From Cellulomonas gelida (lineage in GTDB: Bacteria > Actinomycetota > Actinomycetes > Actinomycetales > Cellulomonadaceae): DNA of 64,000 nt. The translations under genes and the position numbers were made by a program. The stretch's first letter is position 1; each line of letters begins with the position of its first letter. This document shows, piece by piece, positions 34,456-43,321 of the stretch. Under the pieces are notes generated by a model. That model saw only the letters and a list, made by a program, of their open reading frames with translations, did no database searches and was not told the DNA's origin. The stretch is taken from the NCBI RefSeq assembly GCF_006538725.1, contig NZ_BJLQ01000010.1:1-64000 (forward strand), written 5' to 3'.

Positions 34456-34709
34456 CGGACGACGCCGACGCGCTCGCGTCGGGCGGGGCCACCCCCGCCC
34501 GACGCCAGCGCAAGTCCGTGCTGCTGCGCCTCGACCCCGCCGTGCACGACGCGCTGGCCCGCTGGGCCGCCGACGACCTGCGCTCGCTCAACGCTCAGGT
34601 CGACCTCCTGCTGCGGCGCGCGCTGACCGAGGCGAACCGCATGCCGCGCGACGCCCGTGCACCCCGACCTCCCGGCCGACCGGCCGCATCCCCGCGCGAC
34701 GCCGACTGA
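34452..34709 (+). CDS. Arc-type ribbon-helix-helix DNA-binding protein
   Basis: 85 aa from GTG 34452 overlapping the SPFH stop. RKSVLLRLDPAVHDALARWA and LRSLNAQVDLLLRRALTEAN make one ribbon-helix-helix unit; the tail is Pro/Arg-rich. Likely repressor of its own operon through the TGATATC pair at 33443-33461. No toxin gene adjoins, so a toxin-antitoxin reading is not supported. Confidence 0.85.
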   Translation: MTDDADALASGGATPARRQRKSVLLRLDPAVHDALARWAADDLRSLNAQVDLLLRRALTEANRMPRDARAPRPPGRPAASPRDAD

Positions 34710-34742
34710 GCGCGGTCCTCGCACCGACGCCCGCGCGCAGCG

Positions 34743-35531
34743 TCAGGGGGTGCGCAGCGTCTTGCGCTCGTACAGGCGGCGGGCCCAGAGCCAGCCGCCC
34801 ACGCCGATCACGACGATCCACGCGAGGCTGATCCACGCGTCCGACCCGACGGGCGTGCCGAACAGCAGCGAGCGCAGGGTCTCGATGAACGGCGTGAACG
34901 GCTGGTGCTCGGCGAACCACTGCATCCACGAGGGCATCGACTCCGTCGGCACGAACCCGCTGCTCAGCAGCGGCAGGATCATGATCGGCATCGGCAGGTT
35001 GCTCGCACTCTCGACCCCGCGGGCGTAGACGCCGAACGCGACGCCCAGCCAGCACAGCGCGTAGCTGATGAGCGTGAGCAGCCCCGCGGCGCCCAGCCAG
35101 CCCCAGACGCTCGCCGGCGCACGGAAGCCCATGAGCAGCGCGACGAGCAGGACCGCGACGGTCGCAATCATGAGCTGGATCGTGTTGCCGAGGACGTGAC
35201 CCATCAGCACCGCCGAGCGGGAGATGTTCATGGTGCGGAAGCGCGTGATGATGCCCTCGCTCAGGTCCTGCGCCACCGAGATGGCCGGGCCTGTCGCGCC
35301 GCCGGCGACCGTCAGGAGCAGGACGCCCGGCACGACGTACTGCAGGTAGGACGCGGTGTCGCCGGCGGGTAGCCCGGCGCCCATCGTGCCGCCGAAGACG
35401 TACACGAACAGCAGCAGGAAGACGACGGGCAGGGCGATCAGGTACGTGATGATCGGGTAGCGCACGGCGTGGCGGATGTTGCGCCGCAGCATCGTGGTCG
35501 CGTCGGTCAGGCTTGGTGCGATCGCGCTCAT
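34743..35531 (-). CDS. ABC-2 exporter permease (DrrB-like)
   Basis: 262 aa, six helices (IITYLIALPVVFLLLFVYVF; YVVPGVLLLTVAGGATGPAI). The stretch DLSEGIITRFRTMNISRSAV is typical of daunorubicin-type DrrB permeases. Its ATG overlaps the ATPase stop (ATGA). It is the last gene of the minus-strand operon headed by the ribbon-helix-helix gene at 37394. Confidence 0.92.
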   Translation of the reverse strand: MSAIAPSLTDATTMLRRNIRHAVRYPIITYLIALPVVFLLLFVYVFGGTMGAGLPAGDTASYLQYVVPGVLLLTVAGGATGPAISVAQDLSEGIITRFRTMNISRSAVLMGHVLGNTIQLMIATVAVLLVALLMGFRAPASVWGWLGAAGLLTLISYALCWLGVAFGVYARGVESASNLPMPIMILPLLSSGFVPTESMPSWMQWFAEHQPFTPFIETLRSLLFGTPVGSDAWISLAWIVVIGVGGWLWARRLYERKTLRTP

Positions 35532-36508
35532 GACGCGACCTCCTCTCGGGCGGCGTTCTCGCCGCGAACGGTGGCGTCGGGGACGGTGGCGTCGTGACCG
35601 GTCAGCGCGAAGAACACGTCGTCCAGGTCCGGGGTGTGGATGGACAGCGAGCGCGCCTCGACGCCGCTGCGGTCGAGCTCGTCCATGACGGCGCGCAGCG
35701 AGGCGAGGCTGCCGTCGCTGGGGATCTCGAGCGCGAGGCCCTCGTCGTCACGCGGTGCGTGACCGAGGGCGCCGGCCACGGCGCGCACACTGTCCTGGTC
35801 GTCGAACTCGAGGCGGATCCGGCCGCCCGGCACGAGCCGCTTGAGCTCGGTCGGTGTGCCCTGCGCGACGATCACGCCACGGTCGAGCACCGCGATCCGG
35901 TCGGCGAGCTCGTCGGCCTCGTCGAGGTACTGGGTGGTGAGCAGGATCGTCGTGCCCGCGGCGGAGAGCTCGCGCACGATCTGCCACATCTCGGCGCGGC
36001 TGCGCGGGTCGAGCCCGGTCGTGGGTTCGTCGAGGAAGACGATCTGCGGGCGCCAGACGAGGGTCATCGCCAGGTCGAGGCGTCGGCGCATGCCGCCGGA
36101 GTAGGTCGCGAGCGGCTTGCGCGCGACCTCGCCGAGGTCGAATCGCTCGATGAGCTCGGCGACGCGGCGTCGTCCCTCGACCTTGCCGAGGTGACACAGG
36201 TCCGCCATGAGGCGCAGGTTCTCCTCGCCCGTGAGCAGCGCGTCGACCGCCGAGAACTGGCCGGTGACGCCGATCGCGGCGCGCACCGCGGCGGGCTCGC
36301 GCACGACGTCGTGACCGGCGACGCGAGCGGTGCCGGCGTCGGGCCGCAGGAGCGTGGACAGGATGTGGACGGTCGTCGTCTTGCCGGCGCCGTTCGGGCC
36401 GAGCAGCGCGAGGACGGTGCCCGCGGCGACGTCGAGGTCGATGCCGTCGAGCACGACGGTGTCGCCGAACGACTTGCGCACGCCTTGGATCTGGATGGCC
36501 GGGGTCAT
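35528..36508 (-). CDS. ABC transporter ATP-binding protein (DrrA-like)
   Basis: 326 aa. Walker A LLGPNGAGKTTTVHIL, signature YSGGMRRRLDLAMTLV, Walker B IVFLDEPTTGLDPRSR, followed by the DrrA-type C-terminal domain. GVTGQFSAVDALLTGEENL is the characteristic DrrA Q-loop region. With the permease it forms a drug or lipid exporter. Confidence 0.93.
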   Translation of the reverse strand: MTPAIQIQGVRKSFGDTVVLDGIDLDVAAGTVLALLGPNGAGKTTTVHILSTLLRPDAGTARVAGHDVVREPAAVRAAIGVTGQFSAVDALLTGEENLRLMADLCHLGKVEGRRRVAELIERFDLGEVARKPLATYSGGMRRRLDLAMTLVWRPQIVFLDEPTTGLDPRSRAEMWQIVRELSAAGTTILLTTQYLDEADELADRIAVLDRGVIVAQGTPTELKRLVPGGRIRLEFDDQDSVRAVAGALGHAPRDDEGLALEIPSDGSLASLRAVMDELDRSGVEARSLSIHTPDLDDVFFALTGHDATVPDATVRGENAAREEVAS

Positions 36509-36542
36509 GGTGGAGGTCCTCTCGTGTGGTCTGGTGGTCGCC

Positions 36543-37406
36543 TCATGCGGTCTGCGGGTCGCAGCGGTCGACGGTGATGGAGCCGTAGCCGGTGCGCACG
36601 CGCACCTCGAGGGCCTCCTCGTCGGGCGCCGGGCCCGAGTCGTTGGCCAGTGCGGTGCGGACGACGCCGTGCCGCGACGACGCGTCGAGCCAGACGGCCG
36701 TGCCGCGCCGGACGCCGATCGAGACGTCGCCGTAGGAGCCGTCGACCTGCACGACGCCGCGCGCGGCCTCCCGCACCCGCACCGCGCCGTAGGCGGAGCG
36801 GATCGTCGCTCCGGCTCCGACCGTGCGCAGCTCGATCGACCCGCTCGACGAGGCGAGCTCGGCGAGACCCCCGACCGCGTCGACGACGACCGGGCCGTCC
36901 GACCCGGTCACGCGCAGCGACCCGTCGACCCGGCCGATGTGCGCGGAGCCGGACTTGAACGACACCTCGGCGTCGCCGGCGACGTGCGTCACGCGCACCT
37001 CGCCGTGCCCGCCCACCACGGCCAGGCGCTCGGCTGAGTCGACCGCGAGCTCGCCGTACGCGACGTCAGCGCGCACCGCGCCGAGCCGCCCCGACAAGTG
37101 GGTCGCCCCGTACTTGTTCGCGGTCTCGACGGCCGATCCCTCCGGCACCTCGACGACGACGTCGACCGAGTCACCGGGACCGAAGATGGCGAGCCGGAAC
37201 GGCCCGGTCACCACCACGCGGTCCCCCACCCGGCTCACCTTGACGCCCTCGGCCGCCGCACGGTCGCCCGACCGTCGCGGGTTCGACGGCGAGACCGAGA
37301 CGGTCACGTCCGACCGGTCGCTCGCGACGACGTCGATGCGCCCCATCTGGATCTCGACGCGCACCTCAGCAGGGCCGTCCACCGGGAACGACCTCAACGG
37401 ACCCAC
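36543..37406 (-). CDS. DUF4097 beta-helix protein
   Basis: 287 aa from GTG 37406 (VGPLRSFPVDGPAEVRVEIQ), overlapping the regulator gene by 13 bp. It is a run of short beta strands typical of DUF4097 (YGATHLSGRLGAVRADVAYG, SGSAHIGRVDGSLRVTGSDG, GSIELRTVGAGATIRSAYGA). There is no signal peptide or membrane helix. Function unknown; it is consistently placed with small regulators and ABC exporters, as here. Confidence 0.85.
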   Translation of the reverse strand: MGPLRSFPVDGPAEVRVEIQMGRIDVVASDRSDVTVSVSPSNPRRSGDRAAAEGVKVSRVGDRVVVTGPFRLAIFGPGDSVDVVVEVPEGSAVETANKYGATHLSGRLGAVRADVAYGELAVDSAERLAVVGGHGEVRVTHVAGDAEVSFKSGSAHIGRVDGSLRVTGSDGPVVVDAVGGLAELASSSGSIELRTVGAGATIRSAYGAVRVREAARGVVQVDGSYGDVSIGVRRGTAVWLDASSRHGVVRTALANDSGPAPDEEALEVRVRTGYGSITVDRCDPQTA

Positions 37407-37882
37407 CCCGTGAACGACGTGCCGCGCGACTCGCGCACGGCCGGGCGGGGTTCGAGCGCGAGACTGACCGCGCGCACGAGCCAGGTGTTGAGCGAGATCC
37501 CCTCGGCGGCGGCCGCCGCCTCGGCGCGCGCCTTGAGCGTCTCCGACAGGCGCAGCGTGGTGCGGGACGTGGAGCCGTCGTCGGGCTCGTCGGGCGGGGT
37601 GGGCGTCGTGGACGGGACACCGCCCGGGCCCTCGTCGGACGCGGGCCTGGTGACCGCGAACTGGACCTCGCGGCCGCGCAGGCGCACGTCGACCGAGCCC
37701 GGCGCGAGCTCCCGGGTGATCTCCCCCGCCGCCTCGGACAGCGCCTCCAGGATCGCGAGGCGCGCGGCGGGCTCGAGCGCGGTGACGAGTCGCTCGGCCT
37801 GCCCCTGTGCGGCGGCGTCCCCCGCCGCGCCCGCGGCCACGAGCTGCCTCTGGAGCTCTTCGACGTGATGCGTGATCTGCAT
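37394..37882 (-). CDS. Ribbon-helix-helix (HicB/Arc-like) regulator
   Basis: 162 aa. The C-terminal third is a ribbon-helix-helix unit (TTLRLSETLKARAEAAAAAE, ISLNTWLVRAVSLAL). The N-terminal ~100 residues are helical and may sense a signal (VEELQRQLVAAGAAGDAAAQ). It heads the operon regulator-DUF4097-DrrA-DrrB. The palindrome at 37881-37912 covers its start codon and promoter, indicating autoregulation. Confidence 0.85.
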   Translation of the reverse strand: MQITHHVEELQRQLVAAGAAGDAAAQGQAERLVTALEPAARLAILEALSEAAGEITRELAPGSVDVRLRGREVQFAVTRPASDEGPGGVPSTTPTPPDEPDDGSTSRTTLRLSETLKARAEAAAAAEGISLNTWLVRAVSLALEPRPAVRESRGTSFTGWVR

Positions 37883-37918
37883 GACGCCATAGTGACACCA
37901 CTATGGCGTCATGTCACG
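37881..37918 (-). promoter_or_regulatory. Leaderless promoter overlapped by a 14-bp-arm palindrome
   Basis: ATGACGCCATAGTG (37881-37894) and CACTATGGCGTCAT (37899-37912) are perfect inverted arms around ACAC. On the coding strand GTGACA (-35-like), 17 bp, CACTAT (-10-like) and 6 bp lead straight to the ATG, so the mRNA would be leaderless. The palindrome covers the whole spacer and -10. Confidence 0.7.
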
Positions 37919-37958
37919 CCATGGTGGTGTCGACGTCACGGCGCAGCAGAGAGGGGTC

Positions 37959-37978
37959 TCCTAGCCGATCGGCTAGGA
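37959..37978. promoter_or_regulatory. 20-bp perfect palindrome upstream of the epimerase/TetR operon
   Basis: TCCTAGCCGATCGGCTAGGA is fully self-complementary. A half-copy TCCTAG recurs at 38009-38014 just before the gene. Its position and symmetry suit the TetR protein encoded by the second gene. Confidence 0.7.
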
Positions 37979-38051
37979 CTTTGCTCCCGGGGGTGCCCCG
38001 AACCGCGGTCCTAGCGTGACTGACACGCGACGACGACACGATGAGGCGATC

Positions 38052-39035
38052 ATGAACGACACGCTTGTCCTGGGCGGCACCGGCCTGCTGGGTTACCACA
38101 CGACGCTCGAGCTGCTCGCGCGGGGCCACGCGGTCTCGACGCTCTCGCTGCCGCTCGACGGCGACTCGTTCCTGCCCGAGCAGGTCGACGCGCACTGGGC
38201 CGACGTCGCAGACCTGTCCGACGACGAGGTGCTCGACCTGCTGCGCGGCAAGCACGCGGTGTTCTACGCGCTCGGCTCCGACGAGCGCGTCATCCCCCCG
38301 GCCCCCGCAGCCCGGTTCTTCTACGAGGCGAACGTCGTCCCGACGCAGCGCGTCGCGCGCCTGGCCCGCCAGGCGGGCGTCGCGAAGTTCGTCCTGTACG
38401 GGTCGTACACCGCGCAGTGGGCCGAGCAGTGGCCGGACCTGGACTACCGCGGCCGCAACGGCTACCCGCGCACGCGCCTCGCCCAGGAGGAGGTCGCCTA
38501 CCTCGAGGGCGACGGCGCGATGGACGTCATGAGCCTGCGTCTGCCCTACATCTTCGGGCTCGTCCCCGGTCAACGTCCGCTGTGGCAGATGTTCCTCGAC
38601 ATGGACGCCGCGCAGCAGGGCCCGATCGCGGTGCTCGGCGGGTCGACGTCCTCGGTCACGGTCCGCCAGGTCGCCCAGGCGGCGGTCGGCGCGATGGAGC
38701 ACGGCGAGCACGGCGGCCGCTACCCCATCAACGCCTACGGCCTGACCTACCTCGAGTTCCACCAGATGTGCTGCGAGGCGCTCGGCCGCGACCCGAAGGA
38801 CGTCGTCGTCGTGCCACTCGAGGCCGTGCTGCCCGCCTACGAGGCGGCGCAGGAGCAGACTGCCTCCGCGGGCGTCGAGCACGGGATCCACCTGCCGGAC
38901 TCGGCGCGGTTCCAGGACCGCGACGCGGTGAGCGACCCGGCCCTCAGCGCCGTACTGGGCATCGAGCCCGACGACGTCCCGGCCGCCATCCGCGAGTCCC
39001 TGCAGTGGTGCGTGCAGCACCCGCGGACGGCCTGA
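38052..39035 (+). CDS. NAD-dependent epimerase/dehydratase family protein
   Basis: 327 aa from ATG 38052 (MNDTLVLGGTGLLGYHTTLE). Extended-SDR Rossmann loop GGTGLLG. The usual YxxxK is not evident; NGYPRTRLAQEEVAYLE occupies that region, with Tyr and no following Lys. This raises doubt about classical dehydrogenase activity and recalls atypical NmrA-like members. Co-transcribed with the TetR gene one base downstream. Confidence 0.82.
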   Translation: MNDTLVLGGTGLLGYHTTLELLARGHAVSTLSLPLDGDSFLPEQVDAHWADVADLSDDEVLDLLRGKHAVFYALGSDERVIPPAPAARFFYEANVVPTQRVARLARQAGVAKFVLYGSYTAQWAEQWPDLDYRGRNGYPRTRLAQEEVAYLEGDGAMDVMSLRLPYIFGLVPGQRPLWQMFLDMDAAQQGPIAVLGGSTSSVTVRQVAQAAVGAMEHGEHGGRYPINAYGLTYLEFHQMCCEALGRDPKDVVVVPLEAVLPAYEAAQEQTASAGVEHGIHLPDSARFQDRDAVSDPALSAVLGIEPDDVPAAIRESLQWCVQHPRTA

Positions 39036-39036
39036 C

Positions 39037-39612
39037 GTGCCGCGCGGGGACGCCGCGCCGGAGCGGCTCGTCGCCCGCGCACTGGAGCTGTTCGCCCGGC
39101 ACGGGGTGGCTGGCACCTCGTTGCAGATGATCGCCGACGACCTCGGGGTGACGAAGGCGGCCGTGTACTACCACTTCCGCACCAAGGAAGCGGTGGTGCA
39201 CGCCGTCCTCGCCCCGGCGTTCGCCGGGTTCGCCGACCTGCTTTACGACGTCGAGCGCTACCCGCAGCCGCAGCGCGCGGCGCTGCTCGTCGACGGCCTG
39301 GCCCACCAGGCGGTGCAGCACCGCACGCTGTACTCCGTGGTGCTGCGCGACGTCGCCGCAGCGCAGCTGGGCCGCCGGTCCGCGGCGCAGGCCGCGCTGT
39401 TCGACCGGCTGCGCGACACGCTCACAGGACCGCAGGCCGACGCCGGCGCGCTGGTCCGCGCGGCGATCTTCCTGTCCGGGCTCGTCGGCCCGGCCGTCGA
39501 CCCGGCCGTGGCCGCGCTCGACGACGACGCCCTCGAGGCCGCGATCCGGTCCGCCGGGCGCCGGCTCCTCGGGCTCCCCGACGTCGCGGCAGCGCCTGTG
39601 CCCGGGCGCTGA
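39037..39612 (+). CDS. TetR family regulator
   Basis: 191 aa from GTG 39037. Helix-turn-helix ALELFARHGVAGTSLQMIAD, VTKAAVYYHFRTKEAVVHAV. The C-terminal domain is ligand-type. Likely controls the epimerase and itself via the palindrome at 37959. Confidence 0.93.
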   Translation: MPRGDAAPERLVARALELFARHGVAGTSLQMIADDLGVTKAAVYYHFRTKEAVVHAVLAPAFAGFADLLYDVERYPQPQRAALLVDGLAHQAVQHRTLYSVVLRDVAAAQLGRRSAAQAALFDRLRDTLTGPQADAGALVRAAIFLSGLVGPAVDPAVAALDDDALEAAIRSAGRRLLGLPDVAAAPVPGR

Positions 39613-39666
39613 CCTCGTCACGACGTCAGGTCGCCTCGGCCTCGGACCGGCAGTCGCGTCCGGACG

Positions 39667-41796
39667 TCAGGCCTGCGGCGCCAGGTGGACCGCGAGCAGC
39701 GCGACGTCGTCGTCGGGCTCGCCGCCCGGGGTGAGGCGTTCGAGCAGCAGGTCGACCAGGAGGTCCAGGTCGAGCAGCGAGTCACCGCGCGCAGCCGCTC
39801 TCGCGCGCGGCAGCACCTCGCGCACGGTCGACAGGAGACGGTCGATCCCCGCGAGCAGGCCTTCGCCACGCCGCTCGATCAGGCCGTCGGTGTAGAGGAC
39901 GACCGTCGAGCCGCGCGCCACCTCGATGACGTGGTCGGTCCGTGGGGTCGCGGGGTCCAGACCGAGCACGAGCTCGTAGGGCCGCGACTCGAGAAGCGAG
40001 ACGGCATCGTCCGCCGCGACGAGCACCGCGGGTGGGTGCCCGGCGTTCGTCCAGCGCAGCGTGGTCGTTCCCCGCCGCCGCTGCTCGTCGGACTGCTCGA
40101 GGCGCATCAGCACGGCGGTGGCCATCGCGTCGATGTGCAGCGCCTTGGTCGCCGAGTCGAGCGCGCGCAGCACCTCCGCGGGCGTGCCGCCCGACGTGTG
40201 CGCGATGCCTCGCAGCAGGGTCCGGACCTGGCTCATGGCAGCGGCGGCGGGGGTGTCGTGGCCCATCACGTCGCCGATCGCGACCACGGTGTCCCCGGAC
40301 GGCTGGACGAAGGCGTCGTACCAGTCCCCGCCCACCTGCGCCGCCTCAGCCGCCGCCACGTAGCGCGCGACGACGTGCAGGTCGTCGGGCTCGGCCGGCG
40401 CGGCGAGCAGGGAGCGCTGCAACCCCGCCGCGATCGCGCGCTGCCCCTGGTAGAGCCGGGCGTTGTCGAGCGCCATGCCCGCGCGGTCGGCGAGCTGGAC
40501 CAGGAGCGTGAGGTCGTCCGGCGCCAGGTCCGGGCTGTCCTCGTCGAGGAAGAGAGTGATCGCGCCGACGGTGCGCCCGCGCGCACGCATCGGGACCGCG
40601 TACGCGGTGCGCGGGGCGAGCTCGCGCAGCACGTCCCGCGCGGCACCGGTCAGCACCTGGCTGATCGCGGACGTGGCGTCCTCGACCGTCACCGGCTCGC
40701 CGGTGCGCAGCGCGCGGAACAGGTAGGACTCGGGAGCCAGCGCGTCGATCCGCAGCGAGGCGTACGACGTGACGGTCTCGCGGCGCTCGGGGTCCTGGTG
40801 CCACGCTGCGATGTCGCGCAGCTGCCGGTGGTCCTCGGACATCGTCACGAGGCACCACGTGCCGAACGTCGGGACGAGGTGACGTGCGAGCCTGCGCACC
40901 GCCTCCTCGGTCTCCAGCGTGGAGCTCAGGTCGTTGCCCACGTCGGCCAGCAAGGACAACCGGCGCGACGAAGCCTCCGCGAGCTCCCGGGCCGCGCGCG
41001 CCTCGTCCTGTGCGGCATGCCGGGCCGACACGTCGTCGAAGTAGACGGACAGGCCGTCGGGACCAGGCCACGCCCGGACCTCGAACCACCTGTCCAGCGG
41101 GGCTGGGTAGTACGCCTCGAACGCGCGCGGCTCACCGTCGGCGGCGGCAGCCCGGTACTGCTCGTCGAACACCGAGCCGGACAGGGCGGGGAACAGCTCC
41201 CACAGCACACCGCCGAGCACGTCGTCACGCGGGACGCCGAGCATCTTCTGCGCCGCGGTGTTCACGTAGGCGAACCGCCACTCGTCGTCGAGCAGGAAGA
41301 ACGCCCCCGGCATGGTCTCCAGCACGCGGTCGACGCGCGCCTCGGCGTCTCGCTCGCCGGTCGTGTCGTACGCCGCCCCGAGGAGGCGGACCGTCCGACC
41401 ATCCGGCCCGGCGAGCGCCTGTCCGCGCGCCTTGACCCACCGCAGCGTCCCGTCACCGCGCAACACGCGGTACTCGGCGACGTACATCGCGACCGACTCG
41501 ATCGCCGCGTCGAGCGCCGCCTGGACCCGTGCGCGGTCGTCGGGGTGCACGAGGGCGTCGAACGCCTCGATCGTCCCGCCGAACTGCTCGCGGGTCACGC
41601 CGAACACCTCGAGCAGCTGGTCGTCCCAGTCGAGCCTGCCGGTGCGCAGGTCCCAGTCGAAGCTGCCGACCCCACCCGCGCTGACGGCCAGCTGCCACCG
41701 CAGCCGATCGGTCTCGTAGCGTGCGGACAGCGCCGCGAGAGCCGCCTCCGCCTCGACGGAGTGCTCGGCGCGGTCGGGGTCGAGCTGCTCCGTCAC
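39667..41796 (-). CDS. PAS-PAS-GAF-SpoIIE (PP2C-type) phosphatase
   Basis: 709 aa. PAS domain 1 at ~35-130 (DWDLRTGRLDWDDQLLEVFG), PAS 2 at ~160-260 (MPGAFFLLDDEWRFAYVNTA), GAF at ~290-450, and a PPM-type phosphatase at ~475-708. Metal-binding residues are visible in QVGGDWYDAFVQ, VAIGDVMGHD, LYTDGLIERR and EPDDDVALLAVH. It is a cytoplasmic sensor that probably dephosphorylates an anti-sigma antagonist. No partner gene adjoins. Confidence 0.93.
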   Translation of the reverse strand: MTEQLDPDRAEHSVEAEAALAALSARYETDRLRWQLAVSAGGVGSFDWDLRTGRLDWDDQLLEVFGVTREQFGGTIEAFDALVHPDDRARVQAALDAAIESVAMYVAEYRVLRGDGTLRWVKARGQALAGPDGRTVRLLGAAYDTTGERDAEARVDRVLETMPGAFFLLDDEWRFAYVNTAAQKMLGVPRDDVLGGVLWELFPALSGSVFDEQYRAAAADGEPRAFEAYYPAPLDRWFEVRAWPGPDGLSVYFDDVSARHAAQDEARAARELAEASSRRLSLLADVGNDLSSTLETEEAVRRLARHLVPTFGTWCLVTMSEDHRQLRDIAAWHQDPERRETVTSYASLRIDALAPESYLFRALRTGEPVTVEDATSAISQVLTGAARDVLRELAPRTAYAVPMRARGRTVGAITLFLDEDSPDLAPDDLTLLVQLADRAGMALDNARLYQGQRAIAAGLQRSLLAAPAEPDDLHVVARYVAAAEAAQVGGDWYDAFVQPSGDTVVAIGDVMGHDTPAAAAMSQVRTLLRGIAHTSGGTPAEVLRALDSATKALHIDAMATAVLMRLEQSDEQRRRGTTTLRWTNAGHPPAVLVAADDAVSLLESRPYELVLGLDPATPRTDHVIEVARGSTVVLYTDGLIERRGEGLLAGIDRLLSTVREVLPRARAAARGDSLLDLDLLVDLLLERLTPGGEPDDDVALLAVHLAPQA

Positions 41797-42024
41797 CTGC
41801 TCACCCTCTCGCCGGTGCGTGTCACCACGAGCAGGATAGGGCCGCGCGGGCAGCTCCCGAGGTCAACGCCCCCTCGGCCCGCCGCGGGTGGATGACCTCT
41901 GCGCTCGAGGTGCGACCGCCGCGGGACGTGCTTATGGTCGAGAGGCCGGCGCGTCATGGACCGTCGGCGCTCCCACGCCGCCGCGGCACGTGCGGTTCGG
42001 CATGGACGACGAAGGGTGGATGCG

Positions 42025-42195
42025 ATGGGGATCGACGACAAGCTCGAGCACAAGGGCGAAGAGGTCAAGGGCAAGGTCGAGGAGGCTGCCGGCAAGGTCA
42101 CCGGCGACCGTGACCTCGAGGCCGAGGGCAAGGGCGACCAGGCCGCCGCCAAGCTCAAGCAGGCTGGCGACGACGTCAAGGACGCCTTCCGCTGA
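42025..42195 (+). CDS. CsbD family stress protein
   Basis: 56 aa from ATG 42025 (MGIDDKLEHKGEEVKGKVEE). Short, highly charged, Lys/Glu-rich and helical with GKVTGDRDLEAEGKGDQ, the CsbD pattern. General-stress associated in other bacteria; molecular role unknown. Confidence 0.93.
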   Translation: MGIDDKLEHKGEEVKGKVEEAAGKVTGDRDLEAEGKGDQAAAKLKQAGDDVKDAFR

Positions 42196-42319
42196 CACGA
42201 GGGATCGGGGCGAGCCGCGTCTGAGTCGCGGCATACCGGAGACCCGCGAGCGGCGGCGGCATGCGAGAGCTCGCCGAAGCCGGTCAGGGACGCCCTGTGC
42301 GGGCGAGCCTGACCGCCGC

Positions 42320-42381
42320 GCGCGGGTCTCGCCATGTCCGCACCCGTGCCGCGCGGGTCTCGCCATCTCCGCACCTGTGAC
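42320..42381 (+). repeat. Tandem 31-bp duplication upstream of an SDR gene
   Basis: Units 42320-42350 and 42351-42381 match at 28 of 31 positions, each starting GCGCGGGTCTCGCCAT. They end 17 bp before the SDR start, in the presumed promoter/leader. Confidence 0.75.
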
Positions 42382-42397
42382 GACCGAGGAGACGACG

Positions 42398-43255
42398 ATG
42401 AACGACGCCGCACGCCCTGCCCAGCAGCAGGACCCCCCTGGCCTGACCGCCCCGATGACACCCCAGCCGGACCACGGCGAGCAGAGCTACGAGGGGCACG
42501 GCCTGCTCCTCGGCCGACGAGCCTTGATCACCGGGGGCGACTCGGGGATCGGCCGGGCCGTCGCGATCGCCTTCGCCCGGGAGGGCGCGGACGTCGCGAT
42601 CGGCTACCTCGCCGAGGAGCAGGAGGACGCCGACGAGACCGCGCGCTGGGTGCGCGAGGCCGGGCGCTCGTGCGTGCTCGTGCCGGGCGACCTCCGCGAC
42701 GAGCAGACGGCGCGCGACGTCGTCCGACGCGCCGTGGACGGCCTGGGCGGCCTGGACCTGGTGGTCAACAACGCGGGATACCAGATGGCTCGTCGCGACG
42801 CGTTCACGGACGTCACCACCGACGACCTGGACCGCGTCATGAAGACGAACCTGTACGCGCTGGTGTGGGTCACCCAGGAAGCGCTGCCGCACCTCGGCGA
42901 GGGCTCCGCGATCGTCAACTGCTCGTCGATCCAGGCGTATCAGCCGTCGCAGTCGCTGGTCGACTACGCGTCGACGAAGGCCGCGATCAACAACATGACC
43001 GTCAACCTCGCGGCTGAGCTCGGGCCGCGCGGCATCCGGGTGAACGCGGTCGCGCCCGGGCCGATCTGGACGCCGCTGCAGCCCGCGACCCAGCCGCCGG
43101 AGAAGGTCGAGACGTTCGGCCAGGACACGCCGCTGGGCCGGGCGGGCGAACCCGCCGAGGTGGCAGCCGCGTTCGTCTTCCTGGCCTCGTCGGTTACGGG
43201 CTCGTACGTCTCGGGCACCGTCCTGGGCGTCACCGGGGGCAAGCCCGTCTTCTGA
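42398..43255 (+). CDS. SDR family oxidoreductase (YghA/GsiB-neighbour type)
   Basis: 285 aa from ATG 42398 with GAGGAG. The N-terminal ~35 residues are the polar extension (MTPQPDHGEQSYEGHGLLLG) of stress-related SDRs. Rossmann loop TGGDSGIGRA, NNAGYQMAR, catalytic NCSSIQAYQPS and YASTK. Likely NAD(P)-dependent. Its nearness to CsbD suggests a general-stress context. Confidence 0.93.
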   Translation: MNDAARPAQQQDPPGLTAPMTPQPDHGEQSYEGHGLLLGRRALITGGDSGIGRAVAIAFAREGADVAIGYLAEEQEDADETARWVREAGRSCVLVPGDLRDEQTARDVVRRAVDGLGGLDLVVNNAGYQMARRDAFTDVTTDDLDRVMKTNLYALVWVTQEALPHLGEGSAIVNCSSIQAYQPSQSLVDYASTKAAINNMTVNLAAELGPRGIRVNAVAPGPIWTPLQPATQPPEKVETFGQDTPLGRAGEPAEVAAAFVFLASSVTGSYVSGTVLGVTGGKPVF

Positions 43256-43321
43256 CCGGGCCCGCCCGCCGGGATCGCCGCTCGGCGTGCGGTGCGAGGG
43301 TTCGCGGCCCACGATGCCGTC

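Noticed and set aside
33499..34709. Toxin-antitoxin pair formed by the SPFH and ribbon-helix-helix genes
   Set aside because: SPFH proteins are not toxins and no small toxin frame is nearby.
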